64,000 nucleotides of DNA from Vespa crabro (lineage: Eukaryota; Arthropoda; Insecta; Hymenoptera; Vespidae): the NCBI RefSeq assembly GCF_910589235.1, contig NC_060977.1, positions 1,753,501 through 1,817,500 on the forward strand, given 5' to 3'. The notes beneath the pieces were generated by a model that was not told the origin of the DNA, made no database searches, and was given only the letters and a program-made list of their open reading frames with translations. A program made the translations under genes and the position numbers. Numbering within the stretch: position 1 is the first letter of the stretch; every line of letters starts with the position of its first letter. Positions 51,118-63,880 of this stretch are shown here, one piece after another.

Positions 51118-53221
51118 TGAAATATTTATTTTCTTTGATATTAAATTAACTTGGGAACTATTATCCATCCATTACATCGCACATAATAGCGTAGGTTTAT
51201 CCTTAATTTGTATAAGCTGCCAATTTTACTCTACATGTCTATATCTTGATTATTATATTAATGCATATAATCATTTTACAAATACTTTATATAATATATT
51301 CGTATCATTTTTATTAGGGCTATTTATGCTATTGAAAACAGAAAAAGAATTGTTATTAAGTACGTCCAAATTTGTGTTAACAAAATATGTCGCAAAAGTA
51401 TTTCCAATCATACATTCCTTGTAAATATTATTGATTGTTATTTATATGCAGGCATATATGTGTATACAAAACGGTACATACATGTATTTATATTAACGTT
51501 TATATGTACGCAACAAATTGATTTACTTAGAATAATATCCGAATACTCGTGTTTTACTATAGCAGGACTATGGTAAGACTTGAATGTTTTAATTATCAAT
51601 TAAGCGTACAAAATACACAATTGCCATTGTAATACATACATACATACATAGTAAAGCGAAAGGTAATATTTGGAGTCTATTTCAAGTTATATTTTTTTAA
51701 TAAATATTTGCTATACACATCTAAAAAATCTTTCGTTGTTCGAAAGTGGATATATTTTCAGATTAAAATATTTATTCTATTTTGAGTATAGGACATTGTA
51801 ATTTCCGATATGTGTGTATATTTGTTATATTTACAAAAAGAATTAATTATAATAAAATGATTACGGGTTGTTTTTTTCATTTCATATATTTAAATTATTA
51901 TTTCTGATAGCAATATTCTTTTGGTTTTAGTTCTTCATTTATGTCACATAATTTATAAGGGAGAAAAAGTTAAAAGTTAAAAAAAAAAAAAAAATTGTAA
52001 TTATATTTTATATATATACTAGAGATACCTACTTTATCGATAGGTGGTAACACGTTAAAAAAATATTATGTCTATTATTTTACTGAGTCGATAAATTATC
52101 AATAATTTACAACTAAATAATTATGATATTTTACGATTTTTAATGCACGATCGGATAAAATAAATTGTTAGACATCTATTATCGATGTTTTTTAAATATA
52201 AAATATTAATTCAATAAAGATTCGGGACAAGTTTACCATCGCAACATTTCAGTAGGTAATAGTAGAAATCTGCAATTCGCGTACGCGATTAACGTCTCGT
52301 CTTTCCTACAATTGTTATATTATCGAATGTTAGAATCTCGCAAATAGATACGAATTTCTATAAGAATATTGATTGCAAGGGATGTCATTTTAACAGAGTG
52401 ATGCCATTGAATTATTATTCACGTTATTACGTAAGATGTAAGTAAGATTACCTTGATCTATCGTGATCATTGTTAAAAAGAAATCTGTTTCGATGATAAT
52501 TGAATGATTTCTTCATATTTTGTTTTTCTTCCGACTAATATAGTAATAAAAAAATAAATCCTGTAATATATATAGATATTGTTTGTTTATACAATCTGTA
52601 TCTATTTCGTCCTATTAGGAGTTATTAAAGTCGCGACGAGATTAAATTTTGACCTTGAAATCGTTTATTCTGGTCGCATCGATCAAGGTAAGTCCAAGTT
52701 TCGAAGTGTCGTATCGTATCAAAATTGAAAAATGATCCTAAGGTATACTTAATGATTATTTTAACCTGATCAATCCTAATTCCACTTTTTGACACGTTTA
52801 GTTTCGTGTATAAATATATATATATATATATATTTATTCTATATCTATAAGTACTTAATTACTATTCTTACCTGAGGATCCAGAAGAATCTCACGTAGAA
52901 CAAAAAGAAGAAAAAAAAAAGAAAATAACAAAAAAAAAAAAAATCAATCTGAAACACCACGACGTCACATGCCGTAGTGTGTATCAACATTGGAAAATCA
53001 ATGGTAAGGCATGACGTAGTAGCAGTCCCGCCTCGCGATCCTCCAATCGTCTTCCGTACCTTACCCCCCACTCTTAGGCGCCGTCAAACACCTACCAACA
53101 CGGTCGCCCCCCTCTCAGCGTGCTCATTCTGTAGCGGACCGTCGAACCGATTGGACTGTTGACGTCGAACGATCTTGAAAAGGCTAAACGCGCGAAATAC
53201 ATAACGACACACGCGTATATA

Positions 53222-53269
<48 letters not shown>

Positions 53270-54146
53270 CATGCAGTTTTCCAGTCGATCAAACGAAGTC
53301 AACATCGAGAATAGTCGGTATAATTTTTGATTAGAAGAAGAGGACGAAGACGAAGACGGAGGACGAAATAATAAAAGAAGACGGGAAAGAAGAATAAAGG
53401 AAGACAAAGAAAAGGAAGAGGAAGAAGAAGAGAAACGGTGGAAGAGTTTTTAAAAGAAATATTTTTTACTTTGCAAAAAGTCTACTCGTAGAAAGGTGTT
53501 GAATTTGTAACACCGATTTTCGAGTTAACAACGATAATTGGATTCGACGACGAGTAGTAATACCGATCGACCGAGAGGAGACGTCGACGTTGAAACGAAC
53601 GCGACAAAAGCTTTCCCCCTCGTTTTCTTTTTTATTTTTACGCTCTAAGGAAGCACGAAAAGGAAAGCGAGAAAAAAGAAAAACGACTTACTTTTGAAAT
53701 ACGGCCGACGGTTCTATAATACGGGAAACGAATATTATTTCCTCGTGTTCGTACGTTAAAGAAATTGTTTTTCGAGAATCGAAATAATTATAAGCGTAGT
53801 TTAACAAACATTTTCTTTTCTCTTATTCTTCTTTATTTTATTTTTTTTCTCTCTCCTCGCAACCAATACCACCACCAACACCATCACCACCAACACCACC
53901 AACAACAACAACAATAACGACAACAACAACAACAACAACAACAACGACGACAACGACGACGACGACGACGTTAACACCATCAACAACACCGTTAACACCG
54001 TCAAAGTCGCCGTCGCCGCTACGCCGACACGAAGTTCTCAGAGTCGTTTTGAACTTTCTAGAGACGAAAGGCGCGTGGAGTTTCGTTTGAAAGAGTGAGA
54101 GGGAGTGAGGGAAAGAAAGAGAAAGAGAAAGAGAGAGAGAGTGTGG

Positions 54147-54185
<39 letters not shown>

Positions 54186-54334
54186 GAAGGCAAAGGATAA
54201 AAGAAGAAAACGAGAACGAGAAGGAAAGAGAAGGGAGAAAAATATAATAAAATATAAAAAAGAAGAATTAAAAAGGACTCTGTACGTATATTGTCGTAAC
54301 TGCAACAACAACAACAACAACAACAACAACAGAG
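51118..54334. other. SLC25A10 3' region and long upstream leader of the next gene
   Basis: About 51118-52000 is AT-rich and probably SLC25A10 3' UTR plus spacer. About 52960-53180 is clearly CG-richer (GCCTCGCGATCC, GGCGCCGTCAAAC, GGTCGCCCCCC) and is the best promoter candidate for the plus-strand gene starting at 54335. After it come (TA)n (53217-53258), GA-rich sequence, (CAA)n/(CGA)n near 53896-53970, (GA)n near 54092-54182 and (CAA)n at 54304-54330. These would make a long purine/CAA-rich 5' leader. No coding exon seen. Confidence 0.45.
54304..54330 (+). repeat. (CAA)n repeat directly before a start codon
   Basis: Nine or so CAA units end a few bases before the ATG at 54335. In a leader such a tract would be unstructured, favouring scanning; that effect is inferred. 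Confidence 0.8.
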
Positions 54335-54741
54335 ATGGCGTTTATGATGCCTGTGATGAAAAATGAGTGGGACATTTATAAAACCAATCGAAACCGTAGA
54401 TCTTCCGAATGTTCGAATCCTCGTGCCTGTCGCAGTAGAAAGGTGAGTAGATATATATATATGTATATATATTATATATATATATATTTTTTTTTTTTTA
54501 TATCTTATAGTGAAAAAAGAAAGAGCGAAAAAAAGCGCGAACGAATAAAAGAAGAAGAAGAAAAAAAAAAATAGAAAAAGAATTATTTAAATTTATCCAA
54601 ATAGAAAATTCGAATTAATGAAAGAAAATAAAGTTAAAGAATAGAAGAATGTAATAATAAAGGTACAGGTAGTTTCAAAATCATAATATGTAATATATAC
54701 GTTCTTAATGGAGAGTAAGAGAAAGGGAGAGTTGACACAAT

Positions 54742-54792
<51 letters not shown>

Positions 54793-56013
54793 TGTGTTTG
54801 TGTGTGTGTATGTGCACCAAGTATCTCTCACAGAGATAAGATACACACACGGATTTCCTAGGGACACAAGTTTATTTTAAATCGCGCGCATTTCGTTGGC
54901 GCGAATAAACAACACGGATAGTTTTCCTCTAATTTCATTTCTCATTAATTACATCTCTCTTTCTCTCTTTATTTAAATGCAGGAAGAAAAAGAGAGAATA
55001 TTGAGACAATGCAGTTACGTGGATTTGCATATTCACGCACTTACGTACTTACGTACTTACGTACATATACCTAGACATTAGTCTCTACGCTTTCACGCGA
55101 TATTACGCAATATTCCAGGTCTAATAATCTCGTAATATTTTTCTATTTCCTCGTCGATTGTATCACGATTATTATCCTTTACGATATGATAGAGTGATAG
55201 AAGTAAAAAAAAAAAAAGGAAAAAAAAATATAAAGATAAAAAAAAAGGACGAAATTAATTAAAATCCCTTATGGAAAATCGAGAACCACTGAAGATGTTC
55301 TTATACGAGATATCCCATAGAAAGGTTACATGGTTACTTACACCAACGGTATGGTGGTGGTGGGTATCGAGACCGGCGATGGCCTTGCGCACGAGACGCA
55401 ATGTATGGTAAAAGGAGGGAAGTGTTACTTGCGCATGGCTGGCGAGCCTAATAGTCTCGCGTAACCTTGCACTCTCTTGCGAGTGCGTGGTCATGGGCGT
55501 CAATGTGTTTTCTCTCTCTCTTTCTCTCTCTTTCTCTCTCTTTCTCTCTCTTTTTCTCCCTTTCTCCCTCTCTCTCTCTCTCTCTTTTTCTCCCCCTCTC
55601 TCTCTCTCTTTCTCTCTCTTATCCATATGCTCGATTAAAAATTTTGTTATCTCTCCAAAATAATATTGTTACTTAATATTATAATTTCTATTATATATCA
55701 TTATTTTATCGCTCGTTTATTTCGTTCGTAATGGAACATAATGATTGAATTAACACCAGCTCGGTTAATCACCCCATTTTCTAATTTAAATTTAAATTCA
55801 ATTTAAATACTCGTGTGAAAATTCAAGTTCAGTAAGTTGTATCCTCAGCTGGATCATTAACCGGTCTGGTACGTTTCATTCGCGAGAGTTTAATCTTTTA
55901 AATGCAATGTTACAATTGAATTCAATCGAATAATATAGTAGTAGATTATCCTGAAGGATCAATTATTTTTCTTTTGTCTATTTTCATTTTCTTCGCTACT
56001 TCTTCTTTATTTT

Positions 56014-56051
<38 letters not shown>

Positions 56052-56452
56052 TCTCTCTCTTTCTCTTCGTAAATTATATAATTAATAAATTATTATTAAT
56101 TAAACGATCGTTGCAATGATAATTTATTGTAACATACGATTGAAAGGAACGATCTTGGAAACAACAGTTAAGTAAGAAAGTAAGTTTATAAAAAAAGTTT
56201 CGGAAAATTTATATTAAAAGTTCCATTCGATTGCAATTTATTTCAAGTGATATTGCACAATTGATAATAGTTATTTCGTTCGAAAAGATATTTTGTAACG
56301 ATATATAATCTATGATTATCGATCTGATAAAAAAAAAAGAAAAAAAGTAAGAGTAACATACGTATGTATGCGTTGTAACGGTCGTTAATTTAAAATAAAA
56401 AAAAAAAAAAATGTAATAGGAATGGTAAATTTGTGTGAAGTAGTAATAGGGG

Positions 56453-56484
<32 letters not shown>

Positions 56485-56886
56485 AAAAAGAAAGAAAAAA
56501 AAATGAAAAAAGAAAGAAAAAAAAATGAAAAGGATCGAGCGATGAATGAGAAAAAGGAAAAGGTGTTTGGTCATACCGTTAACGTGTTACAGGTATCGGA
56601 ATGTTCGAAGTCTGCGGGTCCGTCATTGTCTACGTCACCGGGTTCGGATTTTTTAACTTCGCCAGCCCATCGTTCAATACCCTTGACTTCTCGACATTTT
56701 TCAAGAGCATCCTCGAGAGCGTCTCAGAGCTCGCTACAGAGCCCGAGCAAAAGTACCGGCTCCTCACCCCCAAAGACCGGTAGTTCGAATTCCCTCAACA
56801 AGTTTCACATTTGTCTCGTCGATAAGCTCAAGAGAAGTTTGAAGAAAGGCGACGACGATGAGGAAGATCAAAGGAATCTATCATGA
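54335..56886 (+). CDS. Unrecognised Ser/Pro-rich basic protein, 133 residues
   Basis: Two exons, 54335-54442 and 56593-56886, join in phase 0 (AAG before GTGAGT; acceptor GTTACAG) giving 133 residues. I do not recognise the family with confidence. The N-terminus MAFMMPVMKNEWDIYKTNRN is distinctive and followed by RRSSECSNP...RSRKVSECSKS. The middle is Ser-rich with SP/TSP steps (STSPGSDFLTSP, SSPPKTGSS), suggesting kinase targets and disorder. The C-terminus has a basic amphipathic stretch (FHICLVDKLKRSLKKG) then an acidic tail. No signal peptide or membrane segment, so probably cytosolic or nuclear. The ATG has a good context (ACAGAGATGG). A skipped phase-0 exon in the 2.15 kb intron cannot be excluded. 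The GC-rich, non-repetitive coding sequence stands out from its surroundings and supports a real gene. Confidence 0.7.
54443..56592 (+). other. Large intron of the Ser-rich protein gene
   Basis: 2.15 kb, GTGAGT donor and GTTACAG acceptor. Contains (TA)n at 54744-54788, (TACG)n near 55032-55062, (CT)n at 55507-55620 and 56014-56062, and A-rich runs just before the acceptor. A minus-strand frame near 55255-55500 has varied codons but no recognisable similarity. Confidence 0.65.
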
Positions 56887-57432
56887 AACAGCCCTGGGGT
56901 TTCGAGACGGACACGGGTGTCCGTTTCGAAACCGATCGAGATCCGTCGAACTTCGGCGCCCGTCGCGACATTCGAGCCGAATAGCGAAGTGGTGGCGCGA
57001 TCGTGTCCGGATCAGCCTTCGGCGTGGTAAATCAGAGGACGGGGGAGAGAGGGGAAGGAAAAAAAAAACAGAAGAAAAAAGAAAAGAAAAAACAAAAGTA
57101 AAAAATAAAACGAAGAAGGAAAAGTAAAAAAGTAAACGATCGGGAATAGGAAAATTAGGGGGAAAGAAATGTATATGTATGTGTGGCATGTTGGGATATA
57201 TTATGTCAGCTGCCGGATGGAATGATAATGAAGAAACAAGAAGAAGATGAAAAAAAAAAAAGAATCGAAAGAATTCGATGAAGGAACGATCTTGAAATAT
57301 TAACAACACGATGACGATGATGATGATGATGATGACGATGACGATGACGATGATGATTCATTTTCTTGCATTCTATCATCAATGAAGATAGAAAATAGAG
57401 TACGATCTACTCTTTTTCTCTCTCTTTCTATC

Positions 57433-57467
<35 letters not shown>

Positions 57468-58969
57468 CTCTTTTTCGCGTTCCCACCCTTCCTTCCCCCA
57501 ACAATTTTTCTTTCCTTCCAATTGGAATAAGCTACGTTTGAAGATTCATGAAGAAAAGAAGAAGAAGAAGAAGAAGAAAAAAAAGAACAAAGAAAAGGAA
57601 AAAGATGGAAGATTCGTGGCTCTTTTTTGTTCCTTCTTTTCTCTCTTTTTTTTTTTTTTTCCCCAACGAAATCGTATTTTATCTACGAAGAGAAGAAAAC
57701 CAATAGGATCACCCGAACGTTATCATCGAAGAAAGAAGGCTTCTGATATCGATATATATATATATATATGTATATGTGTATATATTGTGCTTGATAACGA
57801 TGAGAGAATCTGTTTAGAATCGTCGCCGGTCGTCGCAGCTTTCTTCTTGAAGGTTTAACGAACGAAGAAGAGAAAATGCGGAAGCTGCCCGATGATGTTG
57901 CGTGCAGTTTTCGGTGCATCTACTTTGGTGCACCAGACACGACTAGGATCGAGGTCAGTGCCAATCCAGAACGACGTTTCGCCAATTTACCGATATAACA
58001 TTTCTTTTTTTCTTTTTCTTTTTTTTTTTTTTGTATGTTTGTTTGTTTGTTTGTCTGTTTGTTTTTTTTTCTTTCCCTTTGAATTTTTTTACACTCGCCA
58101 CCCTCACCTCCCTTCTCTACTTGACAGACCAAAAGTAAAGGATCCTTCTTTTCTATGGAAATCATTGGAAAAGAAAAGGATAAAAATGTCTACATTTTTT
58201 TTCTGTTTTTTTTTTCTCTGTTTTTTTTTTTCTCTGTTTTTTTCTGGTTTTTCTTTTTTTTTTTTTTTTTAAAGAATCGTTCCATCCTTCAAATTCATTC
58301 AATTAATTATTAAAGTTCCTTCTTATTGTACTTAAAACGTTAGAAAATCGATTTAAGAATCGTCAAATGTGAGCTACGAAAAAATCGAATTCATTTTTTT
58401 TTCACCTGTTTTTCTGAATTTCTCGACAAAAGTCTCGTAGAAAATCACGGTTATACTTCAGAAGGGGGAAAAAAAAGGAAAAAAAGAAAAAAAAAAATAG
58501 CGAAGTGTAGTTGGAGCGGGAGAACGTCTCGAGGATATGATATATATGCTGCGTACCTTAATAATAAGTTCGGATTAGAGAGATATAGATGGATTGTGAC
58601 GATTTTTAGAGCCTAATTACGAAAATGACATAAGCGTGCCTGCTGCGTATATGGAAATCACAGAATTAGGTTTAAGTAAATGATCCATTTATTATCATGT
58701 CGTTTATCATCGATCACAATATTTTTGTTTTTTTTTCTCTTTCCTTTTACGAAACCTTTGATCGTGTTTTTTAATATCTACTTAAAGTCGTTGATCTCTT
58801 TCTTATTTTTTTTCTTTTTTTTTTTTTTTATATATGTATATTTTTTTCTCTCTAAGAATGTTTTTTTTTCGTTTCTAATCAACGATCCAATAATGTTTGT
58901 TGCTTAAGAGAAGATTGAATAAGATAAAAAAAAAAATACAATTCTTTTGTCTAAAATTATTGTTACATT

Positions 58970-59000
58970 TTATTATTATCATCATTATTATCATTATTAA

Positions 59001-59070
<70 letters not shown>
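58970..59070. repeat. (ATT)n trinucleotide array, about 100 bp
   Basis: ATT repeats with a few ATC interruptions at the left end. The poly-Ile frame through it is an artefact. Confidence 0.95.
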
Positions 59071-59072
<2 letters not shown>

Positions 59073-59079
59073 ACATAGG

Positions 59080-59243
59080 ATGGGGATTTCAAAAGTTCTT
59101 AGGTGATTCGAAAAAAAAAAGTCAATTGTTATTTTTCTCGATAAATCACTTGTATCAGGTTAATTTTCTTTTTTGCAAACTATAAAATTACAAAGCTAGG
59201 AAATTTTTACTCGCTTAAGAACTTTTTATTGTTCCCATGTGTA
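59080..59243. mobile_element. Candidate small MITE with terminal inverted repeats
   Basis: The left end near 59081 reads GGGGATTTCAAAAGTTCTTAGG. The right end near 59213-59240 reads CTTAAGAACTTTTTATTGTTCCC, whose complement (GGGAACAATAAAAAGTTCTTAAG) resembles the left end. The ends are about 110 bases apart. A second related left end (GGTAGACCAAAAGTTTTCTTAGATGAT) starts near 59814, followed by similar T-rich internal sequence. This looks like short non-autonomous mariner/Tc1-type remnants. No transposase is present. Assignment is tentative. Confidence 0.4.
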
Positions 59244-59743
59244 TATTATCACGGTTCTTTTGTTTTTTTATAATTATTATATCTTTGAAAATAAATGGAT
59301 CATTATTACCAACGAAACGACGCGTTGCTTTGGTACAGAGCATAATCGCTTTAACAGAAAAGAAAAAAGAAAAAAAAAAAAGAAAGAAAAATATGGCTTT
59401 TATTAACGGAGAGATATTTTTCATATATGCGTACACATCCAAAGTGTTAAAAGAAAAAGGGAAAAGGAAAAAAAAAAGAAAGTTTTTTCTTCGACGTATC
59501 CCCACCTTCCTCCCCCACTCCCCGTCATCATTTTGCTCTAACGAGAGTGGACCACCCTTGAATTCGTTGCTTTCGATTTTCTTTCAAGGGAAAAAAATAA
59601 AATGATATAAATAATTGAGACGAATAGCAGCATCGACCACCAAAGTTTTGAAAGACTCGTAAATAGAAAGTAAAAGTGAATGTGTCGCGTTTTGTAGATT
59701 ATTCGCTTTCTTTTTTTGTTTCTCTCTCTTGTTTTTATAAAAA

Positions 59744-59800
<57 letters not shown>

Positions 59801-60001
59801 TATATATAATATAGGGTAGACCAAAAGTTTTCTTAGATGATATTAAAATTCGATTATTCTTTTTTGAAGATATTTTAGGCTAATTTTTTTCTTATTTTCA
59901 AGTTGCAAAATTATAAATCCTAATTATAAAAACCTATGAAAGTTTCGAAAAGAGGTAATTGATTTTTGATAATATTATTTAAGATACTTTGGCTCTCAAT
60001 C

Positions 60002-60039
<38 letters not shown>

Positions 60040-60471
60040 ATCGGCGAAAATATATAGAAATATTTTATCATTTAACAATTGTTACTTATATTATAATTAC
60101 GCTAATATTTTCATTTTTTAAGATAAAGAAAAAATTTTGAAAAATTTCGGATGCAGAACGACGTTTTTCGACGACCTCGGAGGAATGTTTCTTTTCATCT
60201 AAAAAAAAAAAAAAAAAAAAAGAAAAAAAAGAAGAGAAAAAAAAAGAAAGAAAGATAGAAAAAAAAGAAAAACAAAACAAAATAGAAAAAAAAATTATGC
60301 AAATCATTCGAAAGATCGGTATAAAAAGAAACAGAAGAATAATATGCGCAATTGAAAATTAAATTCGAAAATCAAATCACGAAGATGGTTTATTTTATTT
60401 TATTTTTTTTTCCCTTATTTCATTGTCAATCTTTTATGATCTTTTTTATTTTCTTATTCTCTAAATTTCTT

Positions 60472-60503
<32 letters not shown>

Positions 60504-61259
60504 GTTATCGCACATAAGTGACTATCGATCGTATTCCAATTGTTGAATTTATTACTTTTACGATTGATTGACATTGTCAATCCGTTTTATTATATCGTTG
60601 CTTGTGTGATTATTACTTTTATTTTCCTTTTTTTCCAGTATTAAGATCATTCGATAAGAAACGCACGTTACGTCGTTGAACGTGAAACGAGATGGACTGT
60701 CCGTCGAGGGAACGGTCGACGTCTTCTGCGTCCATATCCGCTTTTCTTCGAGAGAGTGACTAAATAATTGTTTAAAAAAAAATCTCTCTCTCTCTCTATA
60801 TATATATATATACATATATATATATACATACATATACACACATATATATAAATGAATAAATGAATAAATAAATAAATATTAATATATATATATATGTATG
60901 TATGTATGTAATATGTATATATGTATATACGTATAAATAAATAAATGAATAGATATCATGTTCTTTTTTTTTTATATATATCTTTTGCGGGTATTAAATT
61001 AAATTTAAAAAAAAATAAAAAAAAAATAAAAAAAAGAAAAAAGAAAAAAAAGAGAGATATTGGGAGCGATCAAATATAATGATATACCGCGTGTAACTCT
61101 GTGATACCGTAAGCTATAAGGCATAGAATTATTTTGCAACGATAAACTGAGATAAGAAGAGAGAGAAGTTATGGAATAATCCAGAAAATAAATTTTCAAA
61201 GGCAAAATCCAATCGATCAAAAAAAAAAGAAAAAAAAAGAAAAAAAGAAAAAGAAGTGT

Positions 61260-61830
61260 TACGATATATTCGATGCTTTTGATTCGATCCAGAAAAAAAG
61301 AAACAAATAAGAAAAGAAAAGAAAAAATGAAACAAAAATCAAATTATTCAAGTCGATCAAATGGTTTCAATATATTTTCTCCGAACACTCCGTGGTTCCC
61401 TTTGATATTAAATGTCGAGAAAGTAAATTTTGAAAGAAAAATCGATCAAAGAGCTTCGATATCCTTTGATATCAAAAGGATCATCGTTGAAATAAAGCGA
61501 TACAGTCTCTGTTGCTATTATTACATTATTTATTTATTTAATTATTTCCAATTACAAGTTCAAAATCGATCTAAATAGAGAGTTTCGTTATTTTCGATCC
61601 TTTGATTCGACAAAACTCAAAATGATTCAAATCGATCAAAGAGTTTTCGATATTTTCGATCCTTTTGATTCGATAAAGAAAACAACAAAAAAGAAAGAAA
61701 GGAAAAAAAATTTCAAGATCGATATTAGATCAAAGAGCTTTTCGATATTTATGAATCTTTTGATATCAAAAGGATTAAATAAAACGAGACAGTCTTTGTT
61801 GCTATTATCTATTATTATCATCTATACACT
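61260..61830. repeat. Degenerate tandem/duplicated block with GATCAAAGAGCTT motif
   Basis: GATCAAAGAG with CTTCGATAT or TTTTCGATAT follows near 61443, 61637 and 61729. TTTGATATCAAAAGGAT occurs near 61464 and 61759. ACAGTCTCTGTTGCTATTAT near 61502 recurs as ACAGTCTTTGTTGCTATTAT near 61790. GATTCGATCCAGAAAAAAAG (61280) recurs as GATTCGATAAAGAAAACAAC (about 61667). The order is kept with indels, so a roughly 290-390 base segment was duplicated and diverged. Confidence 0.6.
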
Positions 61831-62071
61831 TAATACTTTTTCTTATTCTTCTTTTTTTTTTTCATTTTTTCTTTCTTTATTTTCTATTTACAAGTTTTCA
61901 AATTGTAATAAATATGTTAATCGATTTGTTTGATATATGTATCTTTAAATAGAACGTTAAATCTTCGAAATTTTATTCATAGTTACGTAATGGATACATA
62001 ATGTTTCGCACCTTTTCCTTTTCTCCCAGGAAAAAATGTATCGAGATATTTGCAAAAATAATAATAATAAC

Positions 62072-62109
<38 letters not shown>

Positions 62110-62337
62110 GATAATAAAATAAAAATAAAAAAAAAAAAAGATCGTTGGTCCGAACTCTCTGTACCTTAAAAGTATTTTAAATCATTTTCATATATGAATT
62201 AAGAAAAAAGGACGAAACAAAAGGGGAAACAAGAATAATCAAAAAATAAAATAAAAAAGGAAAAGATCATTGATCGAGAACTACGAGAAAATAATCGTTT
62301 TTCATATCTATCTGTCTCCTTTCTCTTTCTCTCTCTG

Positions 62338-62387
<50 letters not shown>

Positions 62388-62452
62388 CCGAAATAAATGA
62401 ATAAATAAATAAATAAATAAAAAAAAAAAAACTAAACGAGAGTTATAGCGTC

Positions 62453-62505
<53 letters not shown>

Positions 62506-63188
62506 ATGTGCGTATGATAATCGAGATGTATATGTAATTGTGCGGAAAATTTTGAAAATTTGGATCCAAGTCGTCGTCGTCCTGCATGTGGTTGTTTGTC
62601 TCAGAATGCGAATAATGAAAGATGATAATTCAAAAGTATCATGTAAAGATCGGACATTAAGAAAAGGAGGAGGAGGAGGAGGAGGAGGAGGAGGAAGAAA
62701 AAGGAGGAAGAGGAGGAGAAGGAGGAGGAGAAGGATGATTTAACGAATTAAAACGAAAGTATGTAGAGAAGGAGGAAGAGGGGAAAAAAGATGAAGTCGT
62801 TTTAGAGTCGCATAAAACGAATAATTTCCAAAAGTTGCCGCTTTATGTAAGACTGCTTTAGGGATAAAGAAAAATAAAAAAATTAGAAAAAGAAAAAAAC
62901 AAAAAAAAAAAAAAAGAAGAAGAAGAAGAAAAAAACAAGATGATTACGTGATGAATGAAGAAATAAAAGATATAAAAAAGTAATAAAAAAAAATTAAAAA
63001 GCAAAAAAAATAAGCTAAAAAAAAATGCAAAAAAGAAATAATGAAAAAAAAAAAAAAAAAACAAAAAAAAAGAATACACAACAAAACTATAGTCGTATGT
63101 AATAGAGTATCGAAATGATGTGCAGCTGTTGGACGATGATTTATCGAGACGTGAACATTTGTTTTATCTTTTTTTCTCTCTCTTTATC

Positions 63189-63219
<31 letters not shown>

Positions 63220-63562
63220 TTCTTTTTTTTGCCTGTCTATCTATCTGTCTATATATATATCTCTTTTTTTTCTATTTCTCTGTCTCTGTCTATTTTAAAT
63301 TAAATAATATTAAGAAAAATCGTCTCGATGACTTTGTCGAATAATTTGTACTGATTAGAAAGAGAGATGAAAAATAATTAGCGTTTAATATTAACCTGAT
63401 TAGATGAACGACGAGATATGTATAATAATATAACGTTCTATTTATTGAACGGCGGCCTCGGGTTATGGAAGAAAATTAGATCGAGCTTCTATCTTTTTTT
63501 TTTATTAATAATATTTTTCTCTTGCTTTGAGTATATGTTTTACTTTTTTATTAAAAAATATA

Positions 63563-63620
<58 letters not shown>

Positions 63621-63778
63621 GTATTATATTATATTAAATAATAAAATGATTCATTAAATAAGGAGATTGTACTTACTTGATCTAATAAGACGAATATATC
63701 TTATCAAACTTAATTTTAAATACTTAATTTTATCACTCGATCTACATTTTCGTTCTATGGTCACAAAGTTCGCGCGAT

Positions 63779-63788
63779 CATAATAATA

Positions 63789-63848
<60 letters not shown>

Positions 63849-63880
63849 TAATAATAATAACAATAATAATAATAATAATA
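63779..63880. repeat. (TAA)n trinucleotide array
   Basis: About 100 bases of TAA with CAA interruptions. Frames through it give only poly-Leu or poly-Tyr and are not genes. Confidence 0.95.

Noticed and set aside
53838..54329. 163-residue minus-strand frame with poly-Val and Leu-Ser runs
   Set aside because: Antisense translation of (CAA)n, (CGA)n and (GA)n tracts in the leader of the plus-strand gene.
54405..54425. GTTCGAATCC resembling a tRNA T-loop/B-box
   Set aside because: It lies inside a coding exon (CSNPRAC) and no acceptor stem or anticodon arm can be built around it.
56422..56592. In-frame upstream extension of the second exon of the Ser-rich gene beginning at an ATG near 56422
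   Set aside because: It encodes a Lys/Glu run from an A-rich polypyrimidine-complement tract right before a good splice acceptor; the spliced exon-1 start is far better.
62540..62743. Poly-Gly/Arg plus-strand frame
   Set aside because: Derived from (GGA)n repeats; no supporting features.
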